Origin: Crocodylus rhombifer
Lineage: Eukaryota > Chordata > Crocodylia > Crocodylidae
Direction of reading: 5' to 3'
DNA length: 64,000 nt
Assembly (NCBI GenBank): GCA_038503035.1
Contig: JAVSML010024257.1
Span: forward strand, 434,001 to 498,000
Part shown: piece by piece, positions 21,641-33,187 of the stretch
Position numbering within the stretch: position 1 is the first letter of the stretch
Layout of the letters: each line of letters opens with the position of its first letter
Notes under the pieces: generated by a model
What the model saw: the letters and a program-made list of their open reading frames with translations, nothing else
What the model was told of the DNA's origin: nothing
Databases searched by the model: none
Position numbers and translations under genes: made by a program

Positions 21641-22374
21641 GTGGAGAGACAGCGGGAATAAATAAAAGAATCCCTGCAGGAGAGCTGTTGGAAGAACAAA
21701 AAAAGTTATTCATATTGAATTAAAAATAAAACAGTCCAACTATCATATATAATGCCAAACTATGTCACAATAGATGAAATCATTAGAAAAATACATAGGA
21801 AAAAATACATTGTTAATGCCATGTTAAAAATTCCTGCCATCATATCTTTGAGAAAGTCCTCCATACTTTGGAGCAAGGGCCTGAAATATGCCCTATTGTA
21901 AAGCGTATGTCTCTTGCTGTGTTTAGGAAACTCAGCCACATTTGGCCAAGTTATAAACCTCTGAAAGAGCTCAGTTAGTACAGATTGGCAAAGATTTGCT
22001 AGGAATTTGACAACTGAGTTCTACAAAGATTCCATCTTCACTAAGCATGCTTCAGGATGCAGGGCTGAAACAGGATTTTCATGAAACTGCCATTTTAGTT
22101 AAGTAGGAATTGGGTAATCTCTCTTTTGGGAGTCCAATATTTTACTCCCAAAAGAGTGTTTGCTTTGGAATAGGAAGGAGGAGAAAGAGAGAGTGAGAGG
22201 GCAGTGGACAGAAGCAGTGGAAAAAAAAAGTTTAAAAAAAAGGGGTTGAGTGGGGAAAGACAGAGCCAGCAACAGGTGTGGATAGAAGTACACAAGAAAT
22301 GGGGAAAGAGCTATGGTAGGGTGAACTGGAACAGTGTGGAAAAGAAAATGGCTGGAAACACAGGAACAGCTTGA
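21641..22374. other. Gene-free stretch, nothing recognised
   Basis: AT-rich DNA between the Tigger relic and the hAT element. A-runs at about 22220-22240. Confidence 0.5.
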
Positions 22375-22821
22375 CTTATAACTAGGGACCTACTAAATTT
22401 GCGATTGTGCGGTTTCTGCGGAAACTGTGAATTCAGGCAGGCTCCATGAAAAACAGCGGGGCCTGCAAAAAAGCATGGGCTGCATGATTTTGGAAGGCTC
22501 ACTGAGAAAACAAAATTCTGCAAGCAGAGAAAAGCACAGGAAGCCCTGGAGTCCTGAAGCACAGGGAAGGGAGGGGGGAGGGGGAAGAGGGGGAGCACAT
22601 CAGAAGCCAAGACCATGATGTAGGCTTAATCTAGGAGCTGTTCTGGGGCCAGTCAGGGAAGGTGGCTTTTGGCATGTGCTTTTAAAGCACCCACAAGCAT
22701 GCTGCTACAGCATGCTGCAGTCTGAGGAGGAGCAGGGATGATGAGCACTAAAAATCCTCTGAGATGATCAAATACATTTCAGCGCTGGACTGTGTAAGAC
22801 AGTATACTGCAGGGACCTTGC

Positions 22822-24313
22822 ACACAAATGAAGGCAGACTCTTCTGTATCGCCTGTAATGTGACTCTGGATATGCTGAGAAAAACTAGCATAGATCAACA
22901 ACTGAGGCACACATGAAGTGGAAGTCACCTGCAAATGCTGAAAGTCAGAGCAAGGAACAAGCTAGCATGAACTCCTTTAAAAGGATCACAGAAAGCAGGT
23001 TGGCAAGGCAAGAGGTAGCATTTTCCCTTGTGGAGGCTTGTATAGTGGCAAACATCCCATGGGAGAAACTTGATCACCTGAAGTTAAGGGACTACCTAAA
23101 CCAAAACATGATAAATGCTAGCAGTTTTCTGTGTACCAAGGAGCTTCACCAAAATTATCGCCCTGCAGTGATTGCTTCTCATGTACAGTCCAAAAAGGCT
23201 CCCTTGGCAGAGTATGACTCCTCCATAGTGGCTGATGAAGTCACCTGTCTTCAAGATAACTACATTCTGCATATTTTATTTGTCCTGGGGAGTTGGACAG
23301 ACCAATGCTTGCCTGTGTTTCAAACAGAGCTGGTCCACCTCACATCTGTCAATTTTTCTACTGTGTCTCAAACCATCATGAAGGTAATTGTTAGCTATGG
23401 AAGAGATTTTAACAAGATCTCAACATTCCTTTCTAACACCTGCCATATACCTGTGCAAGGTTTTCTCTGATGTGCTCCAAGAAAAGCTTCTCAACATAGT
23501 TCATGTTGCACCTGCAATGCACCACACATTCTGTCTTTAGTAAGTGACATCTGGCATGCACAGTTCCCCGGTTGGCTAGGCTGGCATCTCCCTTCAAGAA
23601 AGCCTTCAAGAACTGTCCAGGCCATAAGGTCCATCTCTAGTCAAAGTGAGGACTCATGTGGCACTGTGGTGCTGCCACCAGAGCTTGTGCTCACAAGGTG
23701 GAATTCATGGTTCAGCATAGTCCATTACCATGCCAAGCATATGTAGTACTACCAGCAGTTTGTGAACAGGGAGCTAGAAAACATACCCAGCCCACACTGC
23801 ATGTTTAAGCTTTGCAGTCTTCTAAGGTGGGGTGACATTCAAGATCAAATTGTTTGTGGCTGACAATGCTATCTGGTTCCTGGAGCTCCTAATGTGGTTT
23901 GAAGGTAGCAGGCTGTGATCCACTGTGCATACAAGCTGATGGATTTAATAAGCTGGGTTGAAGACAGGGCATCACAAAAACTGGCGAGCTATCCTCATGA
24001 AAACCAGTGAAGGGACCTGTTCCAGGCAATAGTTGTGAAGCTGAACCAGTACTACAGGTATGACCCATCACTGCCACCATGGTTCAGACAACCAGCTGGC
24101 CCCTTCCTTAGTGCTATTCTCATTTTGGACCCTAACCAAGTGCCTATTCTGATTTGTGACCCTCAGATACTGAAAGCAATCGTGGGATGGGGGAAAGAAC
24201 ATGACAACAAATGTGCTGCTTATGTGACCTTCATCAAAGAGTTGTGGGTGCTTGTTCCTGTGCCTGTGTCTATGTTCTGGGACTCTGTCTGTGACTGGTT
24301 TCCACATCTCTAA
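22822..24313 (+). pseudogene. hAT transposase remnant with BED-like finger
   Basis: An upstream frame reads NEGRLFCIACNVTLDMLRKT (C-x2-C), then SIDQQLRHT and a stop, like the BED/C2H2 finger of the CGGBP1-related hAT transposases. A second frame, 22913-23470 (185 aa), has LARQEVAFSLVEACIVANIPW and LDHLKLRDYLN, then LQDNYILHILFVLGSW, typical of the hAT N-terminal catalytic half. After a frameshift near 23470 the reading is scattered. A third frame, 24035-24313, resembles the C-terminal region (SAILILDPNQ). Many stops; not functional. The match to CGGBP1-type hAT is by recall of the family pattern, not alignment. Confidence 0.65.
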
Positions 24314-24524
24314 GCCCTGACAAGATGCTGCCGCATCATTCCAGCAAACTCGGTGGATGCTGAGCCTGCCATCTCAATGTATGGACAAGTGTTCACTCCA
24401 CAGAGACAGAGAATGTCTGTAGCAACTGCAGCAGGATGCAGCATGCTCACATTTAATAGCTAGCATGAACTGCCGGTCTTCAGGTTAGCATTCAGTTTCA
24501 TTAAACTCCTTTTTGTAATGGCCT

Positions 24525-24770
24525 TTAATAAAGTACATATAGTTGATATCAGTTACAATTCATGCTGTGTATAACTTTCATTTTATAAGATATTTCAGTT
24601 TAGAGTTTAATTAAGTGCTTAGATGGTATTAGTTAATAAAGTGTATATAGTTGGTATTAATAAAGTCTATACAGTTGGCATTAGTTACAATTCATGGTGT
24701 GCATAGCTTTATTTTAATAAGGTATTTCAGTTTAGAGTATAAGTGCTTAGATTGCTTAATAATGTGTCAA
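24525..24770. repeat. Tandem duplication, period 132 bp
   Basis: AGTTACAATTCATG occurs at 24551 and again at 24683. The flanking ATATTTCAGTTTAGAGT and AAGTGCTTAGAT are also repeated in order. The two copies are diverged by several substitutions and small indels, so the duplication is old. Confidence 0.8.
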
Positions 24771-25136
24771 TTAATGGCTTCCATGGGCTTAATCCCCTGA
24801 TTAAACCCACAGAGCCCATTAGGGGAAATATTGTTAAGCAATTTAAGCAGCAGTTTTGAGGCCGTATGGAATATCTCCAGGGAGGGGTGCTGGGGCCCCT
24901 CAACCGATCAGAGGCATGGGGTTGGGGGGGCGGGAATGCAGCAGCACTTGCAACCAGCCCTGGGATCTGCCTGCAAAATTGGCCAGCTGCCTCCTTGAGT
25001 TTGGTAGACCCCTGTTTATAACCATACCATACCCCTATCCTGCAGAACCTGGAACTGAACCTAGAAGTCTTATGTTTCTAAGTTTTTTTGCTGTCAGCAA
25101 ATAGCAATGAAATCCACTGGCAAAGTATCAGTGCTG

Positions 25137-25395
25137 TTGGAGTGATGTAGCTATCATGGTCCGGGAAATATGTGAGAAGCAAGGTTTTTTGTGGGTGATA
25201 TCTTTTATTGACTTAGACTTAAACAAGCTTTCTAATGCAGTACATTCTTCTTCAGTGGGATAGGAGCATAAGAAGTCCTCTGAAGAAGAATGCGCTGCAT
25301 TCAAAACCCTGTCAAAGTCTATCTTAACCTTGCATTTACTTCAGTAAAAGACAGCACCCACAAAAGATCTTTGCCTATCACCGTCTTCTATAAGA
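25137..25395 (+). mobile_element. Penelope-like element 3' end
   Basis: GGTGATATCTTTTATTGAC near 25194 is the characteristic 'gatatcttttattggac' segment of Penelope-like element ends. It is followed by a pair of inverted segments (ATGCAGTACATTCTTCTTCAG / CTGAAGAAGAATGCGCTGCAT, about 25235-25300). No ORF. Confidence 0.6.
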
Positions 25396-27724
25396 TACTC
25401 TATTAGTGATGCTGTGGATCTAAATGCCCAAACCCTGATGCTGACCTAGTTTAGGGGTCAGTATGGATTCTTTTAATTTTTTTGTAACAAGGAAATTATA
25501 TTAAATTGAAAGACCATTAAACCATTTAGAAGTTACGTAGTGCTAGAATTAAGGTTGCCCATGATTCAGTCCCCTCTGTCATATGTGTGTATTGGGAAAC
25601 ACTATTTAATTGCATGACCACATATGGCATTTTCCAAAGGACCTTGGTCTTATTCAGTGCATAGGGTAAACCTGCTCTGATCATGAAGAAAGCTGGAGGC
25701 TGAAGTTGCAGAAGTTGGAGGGAATTTGGTGAATCAGGCCTGGGATTATAGGACAACAAAAGAACTGTCCCATGGTTAAGGAAGCTGAATGCCACCCTGA
25801 AGAAAGATATCTTCTTTTAACATAACTTTATTAAAACATACATGATGAAATAATTGATTGCATATAATAATGCGGTACCAAGAGTGATGATAAATTATAT
25901 AATTCCTTGAGGCTTCAAAATGGGTCAAGAAGTCTAAACATTCATTTTGGGAATTGGGAAAGTCTGAGTTTGTCAAATATCTTTCCATGTTTTGTCTGTA
26001 TTTATGAATTATAAGCAGATTTTATTTCCTGCAAACTTCTTTCCATTTCTAAAGCTTGGAAGGGTACACAAAGCCACACTCAAACTGACAAACGCTGTGT
26101 ATCATCTCTTCAGCTACCAAGATCATGAGGTTATCCTCTTTAATTCAGTTCAGTAAATATGGATCCAGTGCATACAGAATGGTTTGGTTTATTGCTTTTA
26201 AAGATTCTTTTTCTATAGTTTGCTGGATATGGTGACCCAGATAACACTTGAAAAAGATCCTATTTCTTTATTACAGTGTCAATACGTCTCAGCATCTGAA
26301 TACGTGACCTTAACATGGGAGTCATTTATACCAAGTTTATAATGCAATTTAGAATTGTTAGTACCTACATTCCTGGCTCATTACATATGCTATAAGTTAT
26401 TCAACCCTTTAGCCATTCTCTCTAGTTGGAAATCAGTCTGCCATATGGTATAAAACTTCCTTCACTTCCTGGCACTTCTGTCTTTTATTACGTACAAGTA
26501 GGACATCATTTTGGGGTCTGATTTTTCCAGTTAAAATATTATTTCATCTGTCTCATGCTATTCCACCTTTATACATCTCATAGTCAACCTCTCAGAGTGT
26601 CTAAACTGTACATATGTAGGAGGAAAGAGATAACTATCACTGACTTTTTTGCTTCACATCTTTAAACATGAATAGTGCATTCCTCTTAAAGTATGGATAG
26701 TACTAATGCCAATTTGTTTCCTCCATAATGGAAGGATTTTGGTTGCTTGGCCAGCTTTTCAGCTTGCATAAACTGGCATAACTTTATTGACAGGACACCA
26801 ATTTACAAGATGAGAATGTGGCCACCATTTCTCAGTTGGACCACAATATTATGGATGGCTGTAATGCAAATATCATTTTAACTAATTTAGATATATCATG
26901 CAACCCAAAGAAAAGTAGTCTAAGGGTAAATACAGAAATGTGGAAATTTCCAGCATTATATTTGCCTTATGGTCTGCAGATAGCAAACTAAATTCCTTAC
27001 AAAGTTTTCTTCCGCAGTGGTATCTCTCTCTCACCATAAATTAACAGGTACTGAACATGTTTTATGTTTACTAAATTCAGCCCTTATTTCATTCTTGCTT
27101 TAGAAGGCCTTTATTTATTATCAGGACTTCTAAAGAGAACAGATGATAATGGTAATACATATAAAATTGACATTTAAAGAAAAAGCTCCAGTTTCTTTGA
27201 TAGGAAGATTATTGATGATATCCATATATCAGATGTAAATGATATCTCATATTTCTGTGCACATGGTTACCATCAAATCCAGGGCTTGCCATTTCACATA
27301 CAAAGTGAAAGAAAAGGCATTTTAATTGGCACTGGCAAGAAAGAGTAATTTTAGGCATGACTTTCAGACAGTAGTTTTACTTTTGCTGATGCACACTTCT
27401 CAGTTTTGCCAATTAAGAAAGAAACCTCAAAACATTATAAATATGTTTGAATTCTAACTGTTGTGGGCCACACATGCACACTGGCTTATAACTGCCTTTT
27501 TGAAAAGCATGGATTTGTTAAACACAATTATAACCACATGTGAAATTGCAAGGCAGTCAATGAAGAGCAATTAAAAATAATAAACAACCCATAAATGTGT
27601 TTTGCAAAGAAACAATGTCATGAACAATGCCACAAACATTTCTATGAATAAAGTTATGGCACTCCTGCAAGGCTTTTTCCAAACTGCAACAGTAAGAGAG
27701 AACAATACACAACATTGACTTTGA
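25396..27724. other. Gene-free AT-rich stretch, nothing recognised
   Basis: About 2.3 kb of apparently unique DNA. No exon, transposon end or RNA gene recognised on either strand. Confidence 0.5.
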
Positions 27725-27726
27725 CA

Positions 27727-28412
27727 TAAAAGATGGTGTCCTAGTGGACTCCAAGATGAACATGAGTCGGCAGTGTGACGAAACCATCAGAAAAGCCAAT
27801 GGCACTTTATCGTGCATCAGCAGATGCATGACAAATAGGTCCAAGGAGGTGATACTTCCCCTCTATCGGGCGCTGGTCAGACCGCAGCTGGAGTACTGCG
27901 TGCAATTCTGGGCACCACACTTCAAGAAGGATGCGGATAACCTGGAGAGGGTCCAGAGAAGGGCCACTTGTATGGTTAAGGGCCTGCAGGCCAAGCCCTA
28001 CGAGGAGAGATTAGAGAAACTGGACCTTTTCAGCCTCCGCAAGAGAAGGTTGAGAGGCGACCTGGTGGCTGCATATAAGTTCATCGGGGGGCACAGAAGG
28101 GAATTGGTGAGTATTTATTCACCAAGGCCCCCCTGGGGGTTACAAGAAATAATGGCCACAAGCTAGAAGAGAGCAGATTTAGATTGGATATTAGGAGGAA
28201 CTTCTTCACAGTTCGAGTGTCCAAGGTCTGGAACGGGCTCCCAAGGGAGGTGGTGCTCTCCCCTACCCTGGGGGTCTTCAAGCGAAGGCTAGATGTGTAT
28301 CTAGCTGGGGTAATGTAGGCCCAGCACTCTTTCCTGCTTATGCAGGGGGTCGGACTCGATGATCTATTGAGGTCCCTTCCGACCCTAGCATCTATGAATC
28401 TATGAATCTATG
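27727..28412 (+). mobile_element. CR1 3' fragment, copy D (about 0.69 kb)
   Basis: It opens in the reverse-transcriptase thumb (DSKMNMSRQCDETIRKANG) and continues in one frame through LYRALVRPQLEYCVQFWAPH and SLRKRRLRGDLVAAYK. It shifts frame near 28110 and ends GTCGGACTCGATGATCTATT… with tail CTATGAATCTATGAATCTATGG. A 5'-truncated, relatively well-preserved insertion. Confidence 0.93.
27744..28166 (+). pseudogene. CR1 reverse transcriptase C-terminal part, copy D
   Basis: 140 codons uninterrupted: MNMSRQCDETI at the start, RSKEVILPLYRALVRPQLEY in the middle, RLRGDLVAAYKFIGG near the end. It lacks the catalytic FADD part because of 5' truncation. Frameshift at about 28110-28130 before the usual NNGHKLEESRFRLDIRRNF, which continues in another frame. 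Confidence 0.85.
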
Positions 28413-28664
28413 GTGTGGTTCATTGTAGACCTTGATAGTGATTCTTAGTCAAAGCCCAGAACATGAAGAGGTGTGGAGTTATGATGCCCTGGAGGAAGAC
28501 TCAAAGAGGACCTGTGTCTCACTCACAGGGTCAGAATCAAGAGCAAGCAAGAGGAAGACTGACTTTGTAGCTCACTGATGAGAGTCATTCTTCTGGGAGC
28601 CATGAACCTGGGTGTTTGTCCATCCAGAACTGTTTATACATGTTACAATAGGTATATATTGAGT

Positions 28665-28862
28665 TAAAGAACATAAGGAAACTAGGGAGCAGGGATCAGA
28701 ACCGAGAACACAGAACTCACTCTTTCCAGGCAAGTGCTGTTGTTTCTCTATGCTTCTATTTTCAATCTGTAAAATGGGAATAACAGCTAAACAATCTACC
28801 TTAAAGACTGTGAATCACTCTGAAACCCTGGCAATGGGAGGAGGAAGTGCTGTATAAGTACC
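28665..28862 (+). mobile_element. MIR/CORE-SINE relic
   Basis: AATCTGTAAAATGGGAATAA near 28769 and GTGCTGTATAAGTACC near 28847 are the hallmark 3' MIR segments (end of 'cagtttccccatctgtaaaatgggaataa' and 'aagtgctatataagta'). Positions 28413-28664 and 28863-29483 hold nothing recognised. Confidence 0.65.
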
Positions 28863-29896
28863 TGAGAGAGATAGAACAGGTCCTTTGACTACAATAGCTC
28901 TCTGCCAGTTACCTCCGGATCAGGAACTTTGGATCTCTAGTGTCTATTTTACTGTACTGTAGGTGAGAAGGCTCACACTGTAACCAGTGCCCAGATGAGA
29001 AAGCACAGTTGCTTGCTGTACCAAACCTCTGAAACTCTATTGCGGGTGTCAAATGGGAGCCACAAGCTGAGTGATCTGTGAGTGGCAAGGGTGGCATTAA
29101 TCCCCGTAGCCTTTGGAGCCACTATATTGGCATAATGCCAGAGCCCAAAGGCTTAACACTACTGCTGCTCACTTTTCACAGCTGCCATTGACTTTTTCTG
29201 CTGAATACTTCCCCAGTGAATATCAAAGAATAGGTCTAGAGAGCTTCTAATCTGTGTGTGCATTGGAAACACCACTTCTGCTATATCCATTGAGAGGGTT
29301 TGTTAACAATAGAAACCAGAAAAGTTTATTCTGGGTAGGGAGGAGGAAGCTTTGAGCAAAAGCAAATCTTTCATTTTTCAAAGTATAAAGTTTATAAATA
29401 GTGATCTAAAATTTTCAGGAAACTACTAAGACCCTGTAGTCCTGAAGGATCTGAAATGATGAGTCATGTTTTAAATAACTTAAATTTTCATAGATTTCAT
29501 AGATTTCATAGACATCAGGGCTGGAAGGGACCTCAGGAGATCATCGAGTCCAGCCCCCTGCCCAAAGGGCAGGAAGTCAGCTGGGGTCATAGGATCCCAG
29601 CAAGATAAGCATCCAATTTACTCTTGAAGGTGTTCAATGTAGGTGCTTGAACCACCTCCGCTGGCAGACTGCTCCAGACCTTGGGGGCTCGGACAGTAAA
29701 GAAGTTCTTCCTTATGTCCAGCCTGAAACGGTCTTGCAGGAGTTTGTGACCGTTCGACCTTGTCATCCCTTGGGGCGCTTTGGTGAATAAACGTTCCCCC
29801 AGATCCTGGTGGTCACCCCGATAAACTTATAGGTGGCCATCAGATCACCCCTGAGCCTACGCTTTTCCAGGCTAAAGAGTCCCATGGCTCTCAGCC

Positions 29897-30493
29897 TCAT
29901 CGTAAGATCTGTTTTCCTGACCTCTGATCATGCGCGTAGCTCTCCTCTGGACTCTCAAGCTTCTCCACATCCTTTTTGAATTGTGGAGCCCAAAACTGGA
30001 CGCAGTACTCCAGCTGCGGCCTCACCAAGGCCGAGTACAAGGGGAGAACGACGTCCCGGGATTTGCTCGAGAAGCATCTATGGATGCACGCCAGCGTTTT
30101 GGTCGCTTTACTAGCCGCAGCATCGCATTGGAGGCTCATGTTCATCTTGTGGTCAATGATGACCCGCAAGTCTCTTTCTTCTGTAGTGCTATCCAACGTA
30201 GCACTGCCGAGCCTATAAGGATGCTCCAGGTTTTTCCTCCCAAGGTGGAGAACCTTGCATTTTTCGGTGTTAAACACCATCAGGTTCTCATCCACCCATT
30301 TGCTGAGCTTGTCCAGGTCAGCCTGGATCACCCGCCTATCTTCTGGCATGGATGCTTTGCCCCAAAGTTTGGTGTCATCGGCAAACTTGGCCAGTCCACT
30401 CCTGACTCCAATGTCCACATCATTAATGAAGATGTTGAACAGGATGGGTCCCAGGACAGAGCCTTGAGGGACCCCACTGGTCACAGGACACCA
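29897..30493 (-). pseudogene. Continuation of CR1-E reverse transcriptase beyond the amber codon
   Basis: Same frame as the 847-codon ORF, so only the TAG separates them. It carries TSGVPQGSVLGPILFNIFIN, the catalytic FADDTKLWG, then NTEKCKVLHLGRKN, MNMSLQCDAAAS and LYSALVRPQLEYCVQFWAPQ. It ends about 29897 after a frameshift in the segment following FKKDVEKLE. The remaining 3' part (29484-29896) reads as diverged thumb/3' UTR. Confidence 0.88.
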
Positions 30494-33037
30494 CTATGAG
30501 TGACTGCCATCAATTACAACCCTCTGGGTCCGACCACGGAGCCAGTTTCCCAGCCAGCGGATCGTGGTGGAGCCAAGGCCACAACTGGCCAGTTTGGCCA
30601 AGAGGTGATCATGGGATACCAGATCAAAGGCTTTTTTGAAGTCAAGATATATGACATCAATCTCTTCTCCCTTGTCCAGGTGATAGGTCACCTGGTCATA
30701 GAAGGAAATGAGATTGGTCAAACAAGACCTACCCGCAACAAACCCGTGCTGGCTGTCCCTTAGAATGTTAGCCTGGGCCAGCCCATCAAGGATGGCCTCC
30801 TTAATAAACTTTTCTAAGATCTTCCCCAGGATAGAAGTCAGGCTAATGGGCCTGTAGTTAGCCGGATCCACTCTCCTCCCTTTCTTGAAGATCGGCACCA
30901 CATTGGCCTTCTTCCAGTCTTCGGACACTACACCAGAGCGCCAGGAGTTTTCAAAGATCCATGCCAGGGGCTGGGCTATGACGCTCGCCAGCTCCTTGAG
31001 TACCCTGGGGTGCAGATTGTCAGGGCCGGCTGACTTGAAGGTATCCAGCTTCTCAAGGTGTTCCTTCACGTGGTCAGCATTTATGGAGGGTAGGGGATCC
31101 CCATCACCCGAATCTCCCTGTCCTATAGCAGGCATGGGCGTCCTATGGCACTGATGAAAGACTGACGCAAAGTACCTATTTAATAGGTTGGCTTTTTCCT
31201 GGGCGTCAGTTGTCAGTTGCCCCATCTGGTTTAGCAGGGGTCCAACATTGCCCTTGCTTTTCCTCTGGCTCCCCACATATCTGAAAAAGGAATTTTTGTT
31301 GTCCTTGATGCTTGAAGCTAGTTGGAGTTCAGTTGCAGCCTTGGCTTTCCTGGTTTGCTCCCTGCAGGACCGCACCAGTGCAGAATAATCCTCCTTGGAG
31401 ATGAATCCCGTCCTCCATCCTTTGTAGGCTTTCCTTTTTAGCCGCAGGAGGTGCGCTAGGTCCCTAGAGAGCCAGGAGGGCTGCTGTGTCTTCTTGCTGC
31501 CTTTCCTCCATGTTGGGATAGATTTAGCTTGTGCATTGAGGATCGCTTCCTTGAGAAGCAACCACTCTTCTTGAACTCCCATCTCCCTGGGGTCATGGTC
31601 CCTGAGGGCCTGACCGACAAGCCTCTTGAGCTTGTCAAGGTTGGCTTTTCTGAAGTCAAGGACTTCTGTGTTGCTGACTGACTTGCCAGCTTTACGGCGG
31701 ATGGTGAAGGTGATCAGCTTGTGGTCGCTGTCACCCAGCTTCCCATCAATCACTAGGTCGCCGATTAGGTCATCCCCCGTAGCCAGTACCAGGTTGAGCA
31801 GCACTTTGCCTCTCGTTGGCCCATAGACTTCTTGAGTCAGGTAGAGGTCATCCATGCATGAGAGAAAGATTTGCGCCCGCTCAGATTTTGCTGAGTGATC
31901 TTCCCACAAGATGTCCGGGTAATTGAAGTCACCCATGACAACCAAGGTCCTGGAGCAAGCGGCCTCAGTCAGTTCCCGGGCGAGCTCCTGGTCAAGCTCA
32001 GGACTTTGAGTGGGAGGTCTGTAGTAGACTCCCACCGTTGTTTCCCCTGTGCCATTTTTCCCACGAATTTTTACCCAGAGGGTCTCTAGCTGTCCATGCT
32101 GGTTGCCAACATCAGCTTGCAGGGACATGTAGCTTTCCTTGACATAGAGAACTACACCCCCGCCCCTTTTGTCAACACGATCCCTCCTGTACAGGGTATA
32201 GCCCTCTATACCCATAGTCCAGTCATGGGTGGAGTCCCACCAGGTCTCCGTTATCCCGATGATGTCATAATTCTTTGCACTGAGCAGGAGGACAAGCTCC
32301 TCCTGCTTATTACCCAGGCTCCTGGCATTAGTGTACAGGCAGGCAAGTGTGCCCTTAGGGGCTCTTGCCTTGCCCACAGATTGTGCCAGGGCTGGGGCAG
32401 GGGTGGGATCCCTTAAGTGCCTTGGTCTGCTGGCTTTGCAAGGGTCTCTCAGCGGGCCAGCAGTGGGGAGAGCGGGGGCAGTAGCTGTGGTTGAGCCTGG
32501 GTTGCCTGCGGGAGCTGGCAACTGAGCAGGCTCTGCTGGGGCTGCAAGAGGTGCGAACCTGTTGCTAAGCTCTGGCGAGGGAGGGGCCTTGGTGCGGCAG
32601 GCCTTCGGGCCCTTGACCACCTTGGTCCATGCCCCTGACTGGGCAGAGTGGGAGGTCCCAGAGTCCTCCTTAGTCATGGAGGGAGATGATGCTCTACCCT
32701 GTGGCTCCCGGGGGAGAAGGGCCTGGCAGTAAGAGTCTATCTCCTGCTCGCAGTCCCTGATGGCACGCAGTCTCTGGACTGTGGCCTGGAGCTCCTCCGG
32801 CTGGCATGCCAGAGACCACAGTAGGGAGCAGACCCCACAAGGGGACGTGGCCATACTCCCGGGCCCCAGAGCCTGAAAAAGGGACAGGCAGCCCCCGCAG
32901 CCGAGAGCCAGGGTCTCTGTCTGTGTGGAGCCCGGAACCATGGGCTCCATCTGGGTGGCCATCTCTGAGGTGCCCAATGGGGGGGCCGCAGAGCCCGAGG
33001 AGACCCTCGGGGTGCGGCGCGTGCCCATGCGTGTCAT
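30494..33037 (-). pseudogene. CR1 polyprotein-like ORF, copy E: Cys-rich head + endonuclease + reverse transcriptase (847 aa)
   Basis: Residues 40-75 have two C-x2-C pairs (CGGC and CGVC) in a Cys-rich head. Residues about 78-108 (LQATVQRLRAIRDCEQEIDS) look coiled-coil. A Pro/Ala-rich linker contains LSNRFAPLA, an ORF1-type motif. The endonuclease starts at about 238 (YTNARSLGNKQEELV), with ITETWWD, VGVYYRPPTQ, GDFNYPDILWED and catalytic GDSDHKL. The reverse transcriptase has VVPIFKKGRRVDPANYRPIS, FVAGRSCLTNLISFYDQ and YLDFKKAFD. Translation ends at a TAG (30494-30496) after RVVIDGSHS, just before the catalytic FADD region. The start at 33037 is the first ATG of the open frame, 150 bases from the element's 5' end. 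Confidence 0.9.
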
Positions 33038-33187
33038 GCCTCTGGTAGGCTGGCTACGGCTGGGACCAACTACTCTGTGGGGGTCGCAGGCAGGGTCTCA
33101 TGCCCTCCCGTGCCCTCCCCTGCGCGAACTCCGTGCTAACTCGAGCGCCTGTTTACGCAGGCTGTTGGCGCGGCTCCGTTCGGTTGT

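Larger units (their letters stand above)
22383..25014 (+). mobile_element. hAT DNA transposon, 2.63 kb, with both ends and 8-bp target duplication
   Basis: Left end TAGGGACCTACTAAATTTGC; right end GAGTTTGGTAGACCCCTG (reverse complement CAGGGGTCTACCAAACTC), matching the CAGGGACCTACCAAAT-type termini of vertebrate hAT elements. Flanks CTTATAAC (22375-22382) and TTTATAAC (25015-25022) differ at one base, giving the expected 8-bp duplication. The interior encodes a decayed transposase on the plus strand from about 22820 to 24313. A 132-bp tandem duplication lies in the 3' untranslated part. Confidence 0.85.
29484..33187 (-). mobile_element. Near-full-length CR1, copy E (3.7 kb)
   Basis: The best-preserved LINE in the window. 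The 3' end (plus 29484) is CATAGATTTCATAGATTTCATAG, the CR1 tail. The 5' end (plus about 33187) is GC-rich, reading GGAGCCGCGCCAACAGCC on the minus strand, as in CR1 promoter/5' UTR regions. Between them lies a single long reading frame on the minus strand with one in-frame amber and one late frameshift. It is shorter than the roughly 4.5 kb of two-ORF CR1 elements because no ORF1 esterase region is present. Flanking DNA is AT-rich, with no target duplication seen, as usual for CR1. Confidence 0.92.

Noticed and set aside
29930..30499. Plus-strand frames across CR1-E, CR1-G and other LINE copies
   Set aside because: Antisense shadows of reverse transcriptase coding; no independent signal.
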